Part shown: positions 24,166 through 32,824 of the stretch, piece after piece
How positions within the stretch are numbered: position 1 is the first letter of the stretch
Layout: each line of letters starts with the position of its first letter
NCBI GenBank assembly: GCA_964630905.1
Contig: CAZVWR010000016.1
Span: 1 to 53,542 of the forward strand
DNA length: 53,542 nucleotides
Origin: JAGOEX01 sp964630905
GTDB lineage: Bacteria; UBP6; UBA1177
Direction: 5' to 3'
Notes under the pieces: model-generated
Databases searched by the model: none
What the model was told of the DNA's origin: nothing
What the model saw: only the letters and a program-made list of their open reading frames with translations
Made by a program: the position numbers and the translations under genes

Positions 24166-25245
24166 TCAATCATATTTCTTCAAAGCTTCCGCTATCAGTG
24201 CAGAAGCATTTCCATTGCCGTAAAGCTTTTTATCGTAATCACATTTTCTTTCAGGTATTCTATTGTAGGCATCAATTATTTTATCGTGATCGCTTCCTAC
24301 AACTTCATTGAACCCCTCTTCAACAAGTTCGGTCCACTCGGTTTCATCTCTGAGCGTAATACACGGTTTTTTAAAAAAATATGCCTCTTTCTGAACTCCG
24401 CCGCTGTCTGTCATTACAACTGCACAGTTTTTGAGGAGCTCAAGCATGTCAAAATAACCGACAGGATCTATGACATCAAATTTCAGGGAAAGCCCGTTCT
24501 GCTGAATTATTTTCTTTGTTCTTGGGTGGAGAGGAAGAATTACACGCTGTTTTTCGGCGATCTTATTCAATGCCCTTACAATTGAAGAAAGCCGGATATT
24601 GTCATCGGTGTTCTCTGCTCTGTGGATGGTGGCAAGAACAAAATCATTTGCTCTTAGTGCTCTGTCTATCACTATAAGACTTTTCTTTGCGCTCTTCTGT
24701 GCATAAAAAAGGGCGGCGTCATACATAACATCACCCGTTTTTACTATCTTGGTGCCGAAACTGAAGAAATTCTCTTCCTTTAGATTTATGACAGCGGTAT
24801 CTGTCGGGCAGAAAAGAATGTTTGATATTCTGTCAACAATTATTCTGTTTATCTCTTCAGGCATAAGCATATTAAAACTTCTAAGCCCCGCTTCGACATG
24901 AGCAACTTTGAAATGAAGTTTTGAAGCACACAGAGCTCCTGCAAGAGTTGAATTTGTGTCACCGTAAACAAGAACAAAATCGGGTCTGACATTTATTAAT
25001 ATTGTATCAAGCTTTTCCATCATCTGACCAGTCATTGCACCATGTGAAAGCCCGTGAATATTAAGATTGAAATCAGGCTTAGGAATATCCATTTCCTCAA
25101 AAAACACATCTGACATCGATTTGTCAAAATGCTGACCAGTGTGAACAATTGTCTCTTTTATCCCCTTATGCTTTCTGAATTCCCTTGAAACAGCCGCCGC
25201 TTTAACGAATTGAGGTCTTGCACCAATAACAGTAAGTATTTTCAA
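24166..25245 (-). CDS. wecB: UDP-N-acetylglucosamine 2-epimerase (non-hydrolysing; WecB/WbpI family)
   Basis: A 359-residue GT-B fold enzyme: IGARPQFVKAAAV at the N-terminus, then HTGQHFD, YGDTNSTLAGAL, HVEAGLRSFN, PEEINR, TIHRAEN, TDSGGVQKEA and LRDETEWTELVE. These residues belong to the non-hydrolysing epimerases that make UDP-ManNAc from UDP-GlcNAc. The WbpI branch acts on UDP-2,3-diacetamido uronic acid instead, and with a WbpE-like aminotransferase nearby that substrate is possible. It is the last gene of the superoperon, 51 bases after the TagA/WecG gene, and converges on the plus-strand polysaccharide operon. Confidence 0.92.
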   Translation of the reverse strand: MKILTVIGARPQFVKAAAVSREFRKHKGIKETIVHTGQHFDKSMSDVFFEEMDIPKPDFNLNIHGLSHGAMTGQMMEKLDTILINVRPDFVLVYGDTNSTLAGALCASKLHFKVAHVEAGLRSFNMLMPEEINRIIVDRISNILFCPTDTAVINLKEENFFSFGTKIVKTGDVMYDAALFYAQKSAKKSLIVIDRALRANDFVLATIHRAENTDDNIRLSSIVRALNKIAEKQRVILPLHPRTKKIIQQNGLSLKFDVIDPVGYFDMLELLKNCAVVMTDSGGVQKEAYFFKKPCITLRDETEWTELVEEGFNEVVGSDHDKIIDAYNRIPERKCDYDKKLYGNGNASALIAEALKKYD

Positions 25246-25296
25246 AGTATCTCCTGAACATTAAAACTTCGTTAGTCTTTTATCATTAAATGGTTA

Positions 25297-26013
25297 TTAT
25301 TTCAAGAATCTTGCAAAGAATAGTTTCAATACAAAGACCGGTAGTATCCACTGTCTTTTTATTCTTGAGGGTGACTGGATAAGTCTGTAAAACCATTCAA
25401 GATTATTGTTGACAAAAAATGCAGGAGCTCTTTTCACTTTTCCTGTGAGTGCATCAAGTGCTCCGCCACAACCTATAAAAAGGGTTCCCGGCATTGCAAC
25501 GGTCATTTTTCTGAACAAAAGCTCCTGTTTAGGTGAACCAAGTGCCGTCACAACTATCTGAGGACTTGAATTCTTAATTAATCCAACGACCTCCTCATCA
25601 TTGTCAAAATATCCGTTCCTTCTTCCGGCAATTATTATTCCGGGATATTTTTTATTAAGAACTTCAACGGCTTCTTTATTGACATCCTCTTTTGACCCGA
25701 AAATAAAAATACGGTAATTTTTTTTATCTGCAAGTTCAAATATCGTTTTAGGGAGATCGAGTTTTATACACCTGATACCGTGAAGCCATTTCATCCCGAG
25801 TACTGCCCCTGCTCCGTCAGGTGTCGGAAGGATCGAATTATCAATGACCTCTTTCATTTGAGGACTTCTGCTGTACATCATTATCTTTTCAGCATTTATG
25901 GCAATGCTGTAGCCGCCCTGCCCTTTGTCAATAAGACCGGATATATGTTCCTTTATCTGTTCAACACTTTCAACAGCAAGACATTGAGCCCCGAGTATTT
26001 TCAGTGTTTTCAT
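25297..26013 (-). CDS. WecG/TagA/CpsF-family glycosyltransferase
   Basis: A 238-residue protein, the usual length of this GT26 family. The motifs are INAEKIMMYSRSP, LPTPDGAGAVLGM (the DG catalytic region), FGSKEDV, ALGSPKQELLF and FIGCGGALDALTGKVKRAP. Members transfer ManNAc or ManNAcA from the UDP-sugar to a lipid-linked GlcNAc. That fits the UDP-sugar epimerase encoded next to it. The C-terminus is basic and hydrophobic (RIKRQWILPVFVLKLFFARF), consistent with membrane association. The start overlaps the previous stop by four bases. Confidence 0.9.
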   Translation of the reverse strand: MKTLKILGAQCLAVESVEQIKEHISGLIDKGQGGYSIAINAEKIMMYSRSPQMKEVIDNSILPTPDGAGAVLGMKWLHGIRCIKLDLPKTIFELADKKNYRIFIFGSKEDVNKEAVEVLNKKYPGIIIAGRRNGYFDNDEEVVGLIKNSSPQIVVTALGSPKQELLFRKMTVAMPGTLFIGCGGALDALTGKVKRAPAFFVNNNLEWFYRLIQSPSRIKRQWILPVFVLKLFFARFLK

Positions 26014-27104
26014 CTTGCCTCCCTTAATAAAAGAATATCTTCAAATCTTCTGATTAAATTAATAACTACCCTTTCCCTTTCAAACTTTGTGGCAGTATCT
26101 TTTGCGTTTTCTTTAAACCTCATTTTCTCAATTCTTGATAACAATATGAATTGTCTTATTTTTTCTGCCAGATCTGATGGATCACCTAATTTAAAATAAT
26201 ATCCATTCTCTCCGTCAACAAGATAATCTGATATTCCTCCGATTTCTGATCCGATTACAGGTGTTCCGCAGGCCATTGCTTCCAATCCCACAAGTCCCAG
26301 ACTTTCGCTTAATGATGGAAAAACAAAAACTTCCATATTATTGAAAAACTCCGGCAGCATTGACTGATCATTTATATTTTTAATATCAATAACTTCAGAT
26401 AAACCTGCGGTCTTTATCATTTCACTAATTTCATTCTGCATTGCTCCTGTTCCTGCAATAAGGAATTTCCTGCCGTTGAGTTCACCTTTTTTGTTAAGAA
26501 CTTCAACAGCTTCAACAAAAACATCACACCCTTTTTCTTTAGTCAATCTCGAGACATAACCAGCCAGATAAGGTTTTACCGCTACAGGATTGTCGTCAAA
26601 TGACCTGAACTTGTCAAAATCGACGCCTCCCGAAGGAGAAATAAATACCTTTTCTTCAGGGATTCGGTACTTTTTCACAACTTCTTTTTTCATGAAACTT
26701 GAAGGAACGACAATTATTTTAACATTTTCAAGCGATCTTTTAAGAATTTTTTCAAGCACTTGAAGTCCTTGTGACTGAGGGTTCATGTCTGTTCCGTGAA
26801 AATTGATAACGAGTGGCTTGATCATAAAGATGTTCATCATATATATCAGCGGAGAAAGATGAAGAGGATAATGAAGAAAAACGATATCGCACTCTTTAAA
26901 AAGAAGATTGAAAACAGCTGAGGAATAAAGTTTGAGATATGCCCATATCTTTTGCCATCTTCCATTTTGTTTTCCTTTTATAACTGCTGTGAAGCTGAAC
27001 TCAACCCCTTTTTTTGACATTGAATCAACAAGCCCTTTAACAAAGATCCCGTATTTCTTATCATTTTCTGAAGGATACATGTTAGAAACAAGTCCTATCT
27101 TCAT
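26010..27104 (-). CDS. GT4-family glycosyltransferase
   Basis: A 364-residue GT-B enzyme. The N-terminus is LVSNMYPSENDKKYGIFVKG, the acceptor-side helix is FHGTDMNPQSQ and the donor site contains VSRLTKEKGCDVFVEA. The E-x7-E element is ESLGLVGLEAMACGTPVIGS, diagnostic of retaining GT4 transferases. It should add a sugar to a lipid-linked surface glycan at the cytoplasmic face. It sits ten bases after the DegT aminotransferase and overlaps the WecG/TagA gene, so the four sugar genes behave as one module at the end of the superoperon. Confidence 0.9.
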   Translation of the reverse strand: MKIGLVSNMYPSENDKKYGIFVKGLVDSMSKKGVEFSFTAVIKGKQNGRWQKIWAYLKLYSSAVFNLLFKECDIVFLHYPLHLSPLIYMMNIFMIKPLVINFHGTDMNPQSQGLQVLEKILKRSLENVKIIVVPSSFMKKEVVKKYRIPEEKVFISPSGGVDFDKFRSFDDNPVAVKPYLAGYVSRLTKEKGCDVFVEAVEVLNKKGELNGRKFLIAGTGAMQNEISEMIKTAGLSEVIDIKNINDQSMLPEFFNNMEVFVFPSLSESLGLVGLEAMACGTPVIGSEIGGISDYLVDGENGYYFKLGDPSDLAEKIRQFILLSRIEKMRFKENAKDTATKFERERVVINLIRRFEDILLLREAR

Positions 27105-27114
27105 TTATTGATCC

Positions 27115-28218
27115 TTATAAAATTTTTATAATGTTTTCAATTACATAGTCCTGATCTTCCTTTGTCAGGAACGGCGACATCGGAATGCTTACGATCTCGT
27201 TGCTGACCGCTTCTGATACAGGAAAATCCCCTTTTTTAAGCCCCAGATCAGAATAAGCCTCCTGAAGGTGGAGGGGTCTAGGATAATGAACGGCTGTAGG
27301 TATTCCTGCAGAATTAAGTTTTGCTGCAAAACCGTCTCTGTTCTTAACCCTTATCGAATACTGTGCATAAACTGATGTTCTGTCCTTTTTTACTTGAGGG
27401 AGAACCATTCCGGGGTGTCCGGCAAGCTTTTTTGAATAGTATTTAGCAACTTCGACCCGTTTCGCGAGCTCTTCTTTAAGATGGTTCATTTTCACATTAA
27501 GTATTGCCGCCTGAATTGTGTCAAGACGGCCGTTTATCCCGATGTATTTGTGATAATATCTTTGAGTCTGACCGTGAACTCTGAGACTTTTCAGCTTTTC
27601 AGCAAGCTCCGGATCACTTGTGAAAACTGCTCCGCCGTCACCGTAACAGCCAAGGGGTTTAGAAGGAAAAAAACTGGTGCAGCTGAGCTTTGAAAGATTA
27701 CAGCTTTTTTTCCCTTTGTACTCAGCTCCGAAACTCTGACAGGCATCTTCAATTACATAAATACCGTGCTTTGCGGCTATCGCATTAATTTCATCCATAT
27801 CGGCAACCTGCCCGTAAAGACATACCGGAACTATCGCTTTTGTCTTTTGAGTTATCTTTTCATTTATCTTTGCAGGATCAAGGTTATATGTCTTTTCATC
27901 AATATCAGCAAAAACAGGTTTCGCCCCAAGAAGCGATATGACTTCTGCGGTTGCAATGAAAGTGAACGGAGTTGTAATAACTTCATCTCCTTCTTTAATG
28001 CCTATCGCCATTAAAGCTAAAAGAAGAGCATCAGTCCCGCTTGAACAGGAGATTGAATAAGGGGAACCTGTAAATCCAGAAAGTCTGTTCTCAAACTCTC
28101 CGACCTGCTGTCCCATTATGAATGCCGATTCCAGACACACTTTTTCAATTGCAGAATCAATCTCTTTCTTATATGCGGCATACTGAGCTTTCAAATCGAT
28201 AAATTCAATTTTTCTCAT
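27115..28218 (-). CDS. DegT/DnrJ/EryC1 nucleotide-sugar aminotransferase (WbpE-like)
   Basis: A 367-residue PLP enzyme. The N-terminus is MRKIEFIDLKAQYAAYKKEI. Motifs include SCSSGTDALLLALMA, TTPFTFIATAEVI, IEDACQSFGAEYKG, the Schiff-base lysine in SFFPSKPLGCYGDGGA, and IGINGRLDTIQAAIL. SFFPSKPLGCYGDGGA is close to WbpE/WlbC enzymes, which aminate UDP-3-keto-GlcNAcA. With a WecB/WbpI-like epimerase nearby this suggests a 2,3-diacetamido sugar, although the matching dehydrogenase, oxidase and acetyltransferase are not in the window. It starts in an ATGA overlap with etfB. Confidence 0.9.
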   Translation of the reverse strand: MRKIEFIDLKAQYAAYKKEIDSAIEKVCLESAFIMGQQVGEFENRLSGFTGSPYSISCSSGTDALLLALMAIGIKEGDEVITTPFTFIATAEVISLLGAKPVFADIDEKTYNLDPAKINEKITQKTKAIVPVCLYGQVADMDEINAIAAKHGIYVIEDACQSFGAEYKGKKSCNLSKLSCTSFFPSKPLGCYGDGGAVFTSDPELAEKLKSLRVHGQTQRYYHKYIGINGRLDTIQAAILNVKMNHLKEELAKRVEVAKYYSKKLAGHPGMVLPQVKKDRTSVYAQYSIRVKNRDGFAAKLNSAGIPTAVHYPRPLHLQEAYSDLGLKKGDFPVSEAVSNEIVSIPMSPFLTKEDQDYVIENIIKIL

Positions 28219-29012
28219 ACCTTGTCTCCTTTTACAATGCTGATAAAATCCAACAACTTATTCAATCCTTTGTCAAGATTTTCCTCGTTATGGAACTCAC
28301 ATTTCCCTTTTGCTGTAACGGTCTCAATTTTTACGACTCTTGTGGGGCTTCCTTTCAACCCGGTCTGAGTCAGATCACATTTTATACTGCTGTTGTCAAG
28401 ACGCACAATATCAGATGAATATGCCATTGCCGCCTCTTTGACTGAAGGGATCCTTCTAATGTTGGAACCGTTCCCAGCTGTTATTACTACCGGAAGCTTT
28501 GATGACAGTTCAAGGATATTGTCACCTATTTCGCACTTAACTTTGATAGATTCATTTATATCAATTATTTCATATACATACGGCAGAAGCGGCATGTACA
28601 TGATCTCTGAAATCTCTCCCGGAACCTGTGCTGTGTCACCATCTATCGCCTGTTTCCCGCAAATTATCAGATCTGGATCTTTGAGCTGATGTCCAATCCC
28701 CTTTGACAATGTGTATGCCGTAGCCCAGCAGTCAGAACCTGAAAACGCCCTGTCACTTATCAGAACTGCTTCATCAGCCCCGAGCGAAAGAGCCCTTCTT
28801 AAAACAAGTTCCGCAGAATCAGGTCCCATCGTAAAAACAGTGATCTTAACATCTTTCAACCTATTCTTTATTGAAACTGCCATATCAAGGGCATATTCGC
28901 AATAAGGGTTCAAAATGGATTCGACCCCGGTTCTTATCAAAGTTCCGTTCTCACGGTCTATCTTTATCTTCTCAGTACGGGGAACCTGTTTTATCAGAAC
29001 TGCAATATTCAT
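28215..29012 (-). CDS. etfB: Electron transfer flavoprotein beta subunit
   Basis: A 265-residue protein from the ATG at 29012, where CGGGGA lies six bases upstream; the ATG at 29015 overlaps the preceding stop (ATGA) and is equally usable. Motifs are MNIAVLIKQVPRTEKIKID, NPYCEYALDMAVSIKN, RRALSLGADEAVLISD, DLIICGKQAIDGDTAQVPGEI and a late PSVKEAAMAYS region. EtfB binds the AMP or second FAD. It lies immediately after the GlcD-type dehydrogenase and two genes from etfA, so the three proteins should form a working complex. Confidence 0.93.
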   Translation of the reverse strand: MNIAVLIKQVPRTEKIKIDRENGTLIRTGVESILNPYCEYALDMAVSIKNRLKDVKITVFTMGPDSAELVLRRALSLGADEAVLISDRAFSGSDCWATAYTLSKGIGHQLKDPDLIICGKQAIDGDTAQVPGEISEIMYMPLLPYVYEIIDINESIKVKCEIGDNILELSSKLPVVITAGNGSNIRRIPSVKEAAMAYSSDIVRLDNSSIKCDLTQTGLKGSPTRVVKIETVTAKGKCEFHNEENLDKGLNKLLDFISIVKGDKV

Positions 29013-30508
29013 CATAATTCCCCGCAAGGGAACATGTTCCCCCTGTTTAGAAGAAAATGGGGGTCAAAAACACTTTTTATCCTTCTCATCTCCTCTATTC
29101 CATCTGTGCCGTACATCATTTCGAGGTATCTGTGCTTGAGCTTGCCTATCCCGTGTTCAGCCGAAACACTCCCTTTAAATTCTATCACTCTTTCTGCTAT
29201 AACCTTATAAATTTCCTTCCCTTTTTCCAGTTCTTCATAATTTGACGGAAGAAAATTTATATGCAGATGATTATCCCCTATATGACCGAAACAGACATAT
29301 TTAAGGCCGCTTCTATTCAGGACTGAATCATAGAAATCCATCAACTCACCGAACCTTTCATCACTGACCGCAAAATCGGTCCCGAGTTTATGAATGGACG
29401 GATCTTTCTTTTTAACACCGGCAATATATTCATTAACGGTTTCAGGAAGCGCGTGTCTGAAATTCCTGATCCTTTCCTTTTCGATGTTCTCCCATGCACA
29501 CCAGGAAGATGTCCAGTCAACATTTAAAGAGAGCAGTCTGGAAAAGGCGGCATTTATGTTGTTATCTTTAATCTCAATATCAAAAAACAGGGCGGCCTGT
29601 GCATTGTCACTTATCTTTGGCATAGAGATGGAATTAGGGTCTGACTCTGCTTTTTTTCTTATCATCTCAAGGCCTGAACTGTTAAAATACTCAAAAAAAT
29701 CAGGCTTTATATCTTTGTCTTTTTTAAGGTGCACCGTAAAGTCAAGTGCTTCAGTTTCAGTATCAAAAAACTTTACAGTACTTATAGAAGCGTGCTTTTG
29801 AGCAAGCCATATCTCTACTTCCGTAATTACACCGAGTATCCCCTCTGAACCTATAAAAAGGTCAATGATGTCCATCCCCTCTTCACTGAAAAGACCTGCG
29901 GCATTCTTGCACTTTGGCATTGTAAAGTCAGGAATCTTGAAACTCTTTCCGAAAACATTAAATGACCCTGAATCATCCGCAAAGGTTTCACCTCTGACAA
30001 TTTTGTGAATTGATCCATCAATAAGCACAACTTCAATAGATCTTACCCATTTTCTTGTCGGACCGTACCTGAATGACAGAGCTCCGCTGGCGTTTGTTGC
30101 GACCGTTCCCCCTATTGAAGCGCTCATTTCAGTCGGATCTACGGGATAAATTAACTCAGTGCCGTTTAATTTCTCCTTTATTCCGTTAAGAGTCGCACAT
30201 GCTGCCGCTTTTACAAAGTGCTCTCCCGATTCAGCATCAAGCTCTATCTCGCCGATTTTATTTATTCTTTCAAGCGATATTACCACTCCGCCCAGAGGAA
30301 CTGAAGCACCGGTGATACCCGTTCCTTGCGCATAAACTGTGACAGGGATTTTGTTTGACGAGGAATATTTAAGGATTTCGGCTACTTCAATGCTATTTTC
30401 AGGAAAGAATACTTTTGAAGCTTCACCCCCCTGCATTCTGCTTTCATCAGCCAGATACCTGTCAGACGGTTGAACATCTCTGAAAAAAATATTCTTCAAT
30501 ACATCCAT
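29012..30508 (-). CDS. GlcD/LctD-type FAD-linked oxidoreductase (2-hydroxyacid dehydrogenase)
   Basis: A 498-residue protein. The FAD_binding_4 domain (about 30-250) contains VTVYAQGTGITGASVPLGG, YPVDPTEMSASIGGTVATNA and IGSEGILGVITEVEI. The FAD-oxidase C-terminal domain contains YVCFGHIGDNHLHINF and SAEHGIGKLKHRYLEMM. These are hallmarks of GlcD, D-lactate dehydrogenase and D-2-hydroxyglutarate dehydrogenase. Placement between etfA and etfB matches the arrangement of electron-confurcating lactate dehydrogenases such as Acetobacterium LctBCD, but ordinary ETF-linked dehydrogenation is equally compatible. The substrate is undetermined. Confidence 0.9.
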   Translation of the reverse strand: MDVLKNIFFRDVQPSDRYLADESRMQGGEASKVFFPENSIEVAEILKYSSSNKIPVTVYAQGTGITGASVPLGGVVISLERINKIGEIELDAESGEHFVKAAACATLNGIKEKLNGTELIYPVDPTEMSASIGGTVATNASGALSFRYGPTRKWVRSIEVVLIDGSIHKIVRGETFADDSGSFNVFGKSFKIPDFTMPKCKNAAGLFSEEGMDIIDLFIGSEGILGVITEVEIWLAQKHASISTVKFFDTETEALDFTVHLKKDKDIKPDFFEYFNSSGLEMIRKKAESDPNSISMPKISDNAQAALFFDIEIKDNNINAAFSRLLSLNVDWTSSWCAWENIEKERIRNFRHALPETVNEYIAGVKKKDPSIHKLGTDFAVSDERFGELMDFYDSVLNRSGLKYVCFGHIGDNHLHINFLPSNYEELEKGKEIYKVIAERVIEFKGSVSAEHGIGKLKHRYLEMMYGTDGIEEMRRIKSVFDPHFLLNRGNMFPCGEL

Positions 30509-30509
30509 T

Positions 30510-31499
30510 TCAAAACCTTTTTTTTAAAAATTCTGAAGCTTTTTCGATCCAAATTCCTGCATCCATGACAAACCCTGTGTGGGCGACTGAGAATATTTCT
30601 GCATTTGCGTCAGTATTTACAGCAATTATCTTCATTGAAGTCTTCATCCCTGCAAGATGCTGAACTGCACCGCTTATCCCTATTGCAATATAAACTTCCG
30701 GAGATATTGTCTTTCCCGACTGCCCCACCTGCCTGCTGTGCTCCATCCAGCCCGCTTCGACAACTCTTCTTGAACAGGCACACACTCCGCCGATACTTTT
30801 TGCAAATTCATCAATTTTTTTAAGCAGTTCTTTTGATCTTACCCCGTTTCCGACTGCAACAATGATCTTTGCATCCTCAATTTTTTCACATCCTGCTGAT
30901 ATGTTTAACACTCTGCTGTTTTCAATAACAGTCTGCCTTTTCTTTGGTATTTCAAAGAACATCTTTTCGACCGGTCTTTCATTATTAAAAAACTCCTTCA
31001 CTTTGAAAACGCCGGGTCTTACAGTAGCCATCTGCGGCAGTCTTTCGGGCGATATGATATGGGCAAGAATGTTTCCACCCAGAGCCGGTCTTATCTGAAC
31101 GAGCTTTTCATCTTTATTGAATTCAAAGCCGGTGCAGTCTGCTGTTATTCCGCATCTTACATTTGCCGCAACTTTAGGAGCAAGCACCCTGCCAAGATCT
31201 GTCGCACCGAATAGAACTATCACAGGCTCAAGCTTTCTGATAATTTCAGAAGCGACATGCGTCATTGACTCAAGTTCAAATATATCACCGTTTTCAGACC
31301 AGTTTGCATCAATTACTTCATCGGCTCCGGAAGTAAAAAGTGCATCGCTTCCTTCTGAGTGACCGTTGAATGAAACCGCAGTCACAGAAAGACCTCTGTT
31401 CTCTGCCAACGATCCTGCTGCAGATAACAGTTCGAATGTTACTTTACAATATCTGCCTAAGCTGTCATTTTGACTGAAAACGATGATCTTTTCTGCCAT
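30510..31499 (-). CDS. etfA: Electron transfer flavoprotein alpha subunit
   Basis: A 329-residue protein. The C-terminal FAD domain has VEAGWMEHSRQVGQSGKTIS, VYIAIGISGAVQHLAGMKTS and IIAVNTDANAEIFSVA, the standard EtfA FAD-binding sequence. The N-terminal domain has LFGATDLGRVLAPKVAANV and GGNILAHII. No N-terminal ferredoxin domain is present, unlike in some bifurcating EtfA proteins. Its start overlaps the stop of the radical SAM gene by one base, and the dehydrogenase follows after one base. Confidence 0.94.
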   Translation of the reverse strand: MAEKIIVFSQNDSLGRYCKVTFELLSAAGSLAENRGLSVTAVSFNGHSEGSDALFTSGADEVIDANWSENGDIFELESMTHVASEIIRKLEPVIVLFGATDLGRVLAPKVAANVRCGITADCTGFEFNKDEKLVQIRPALGGNILAHIISPERLPQMATVRPGVFKVKEFFNNERPVEKMFFEIPKKRQTVIENSRVLNISAGCEKIEDAKIIVAVGNGVRSKELLKKIDEFAKSIGGVCACSRRVVEAGWMEHSRQVGQSGKTISPEVYIAIGISGAVQHLAGMKTSMKIIAVNTDANAEIFSVAHTGFVMDAGIWIEKASEFLKKRF

Positions 31500-32821
31500 T
31501 ACACATCGCCCTTTTCAATGTTTTCATTTATCAGATCTATAAAATCGACCCCTTTAAGAAAACCAGTCTTATAATCTATTTCACTTTCACGGTATGAGAA
31601 AAAATCGAGTTTTATTCTTTTCCCGAAAACTGAACAGCCCTTTTTCAAAGCGATCATATAGTCCTTATATTGTTTCTTATCAATGAACTTGGCATCCTGC
31701 AAAGGTGTCAACGGTTTCGGGGAAAGCGGTGCAACAGAAATTGTCACATCATTAAGCAGATTGCGCTGATCAAGTTCTTTAAGAAGTTCAATGACCGCTT
31801 CCGCCTCTTTTTGCAGATCCGTTTCAGGAAAACCGGTAATCAAATAAATTTTTGCCTTCAAATGGTATTTTTTCAATATCTCCATCGCATTGAAAATGTC
31901 AGTATCTGTTATGTTCTTCAATATCTTTTTTCTTGTATCGGGATCTGCACTTTCCACTGCGACAGTAACGGTCCTCACACCGCATTTTTTCAGGAGTTCG
32001 GCCCGTTTTTCATTTATTTCAGTTATTTTCAGTGACGATAGCGAGACCGTGCAACCGGATACCGCACATATTTCAAGAATTTCGTCAAAACTGCTTACAT
32101 CGGCAAGCGATGTCCCCATCAGAGCGACTCCTTCTTTCCGTTCAACAGTTTTTCTAACAAAATCCATGAGCTTTTTTCCGTCAGGCTCTCTGAAAATCCT
32201 GTAGGCATAACTTGCGGCACAGAACCTGCATCTTGATGTGCATCCCCTGTTCATTTCAACGATAGCCCTGGAACCGAAACAATTTCCAAACCCGTGAAGA
32301 ACTTTATTTGAAGCGACAAAGAATGAACCTGCCGGTGCAATAATCTGACTTGCGTTCCTTTTCACATCAGTCATTGCATATTCAAGAGTGTTTATACAAT
32401 CCAGAACATCTTCTCTTGTCTTCATCGAAAGCATCTTCACAATGTCACCCTTCATGCATTCCCCTTCGCCAAGAAATACAGCATCAAAAATAAGAGTGAG
32501 CGGTTCGGGGTTTAAAAGTGCCGCGATCCCTCCGCAGATGAAGATCGGGAACATTCCATTCTCCCGCTCTTTCTTCAACAGCGGAATCCTGTTGTTTTTA
32601 AGTATATTTGCAAAAGTAATAATATCAGGTCCGTAAGAAAGTGATACAAAAACAAATGGCGTTTTATTGATCTCTCTTTTGTGAAATATTCCAACTTTGC
32701 TGTCTGATGTTAAAAGGTCAGGTTCAAATTCATTAAAAGCGTTGAAAAACCAGTGTACAGCGAGGTTTGAAACGGCAATATCCGTTCTATCCGGATAGAC
32801 TAAAAGAGGTTTCTCTGTCAC
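31499..32821 (-). CDS. B12-binding-domain-like radical SAM protein of unknown function
   Basis: A 440-residue protein. The N-terminal 150 residues resemble the Rossmann-like part of cobalamin-binding radical SAM proteins (SYGPDIITFANILKNNRIPL, FICGGIAALLNPEPL, DAVFLGEGE). The radical SAM core has the CxxxCxxC cluster motif in VEMNRGCTSRCRFCAASY and later VTVAVESADPDTRKKIL and IYLITGFPET. No cobalamin DxHxxG motif is visible, so B12 binding is doubtful. The substrate is unknown. It lies three bases after ftsZ and overlaps etfA, linking the division genes to the redox genes. Confidence 0.85.
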   Translation of the reverse strand: MTEKPLLVYPDRTDIAVSNLAVHWFFNAFNEFEPDLLTSDSKVGIFHKREINKTPFVFVSLSYGPDIITFANILKNNRIPLLKKERENGMFPIFICGGIAALLNPEPLTLIFDAVFLGEGECMKGDIVKMLSMKTREDVLDCINTLEYAMTDVKRNASQIIAPAGSFFVASNKVLHGFGNCFGSRAIVEMNRGCTSRCRFCAASYAYRIFREPDGKKLMDFVRKTVERKEGVALMGTSLADVSSFDEILEICAVSGCTVSLSSLKITEINEKRAELLKKCGVRTVTVAVESADPDTRKKILKNITDTDIFNAMEILKKYHLKAKIYLITGFPETDLQKEAEAVIELLKELDQRNLLNDVTISVAPLSPKPLTPLQDAKFIDKKQYKDYMIALKKGCSVFGKRIKLDFFSYRESEIDYKTGFLKGVDFIDLINENIEKGDV

Positions 32822-32824
32822 GGT

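Noticed and set aside
31499..32821. Cobalamin-dependent methyltransferase function for the radical SAM protein
   Set aside because: The N-terminal domain resembles B12-binding radical SAM proteins, but the DxHxxG cobalamin motif is absent, so no cobalamin function is claimed.
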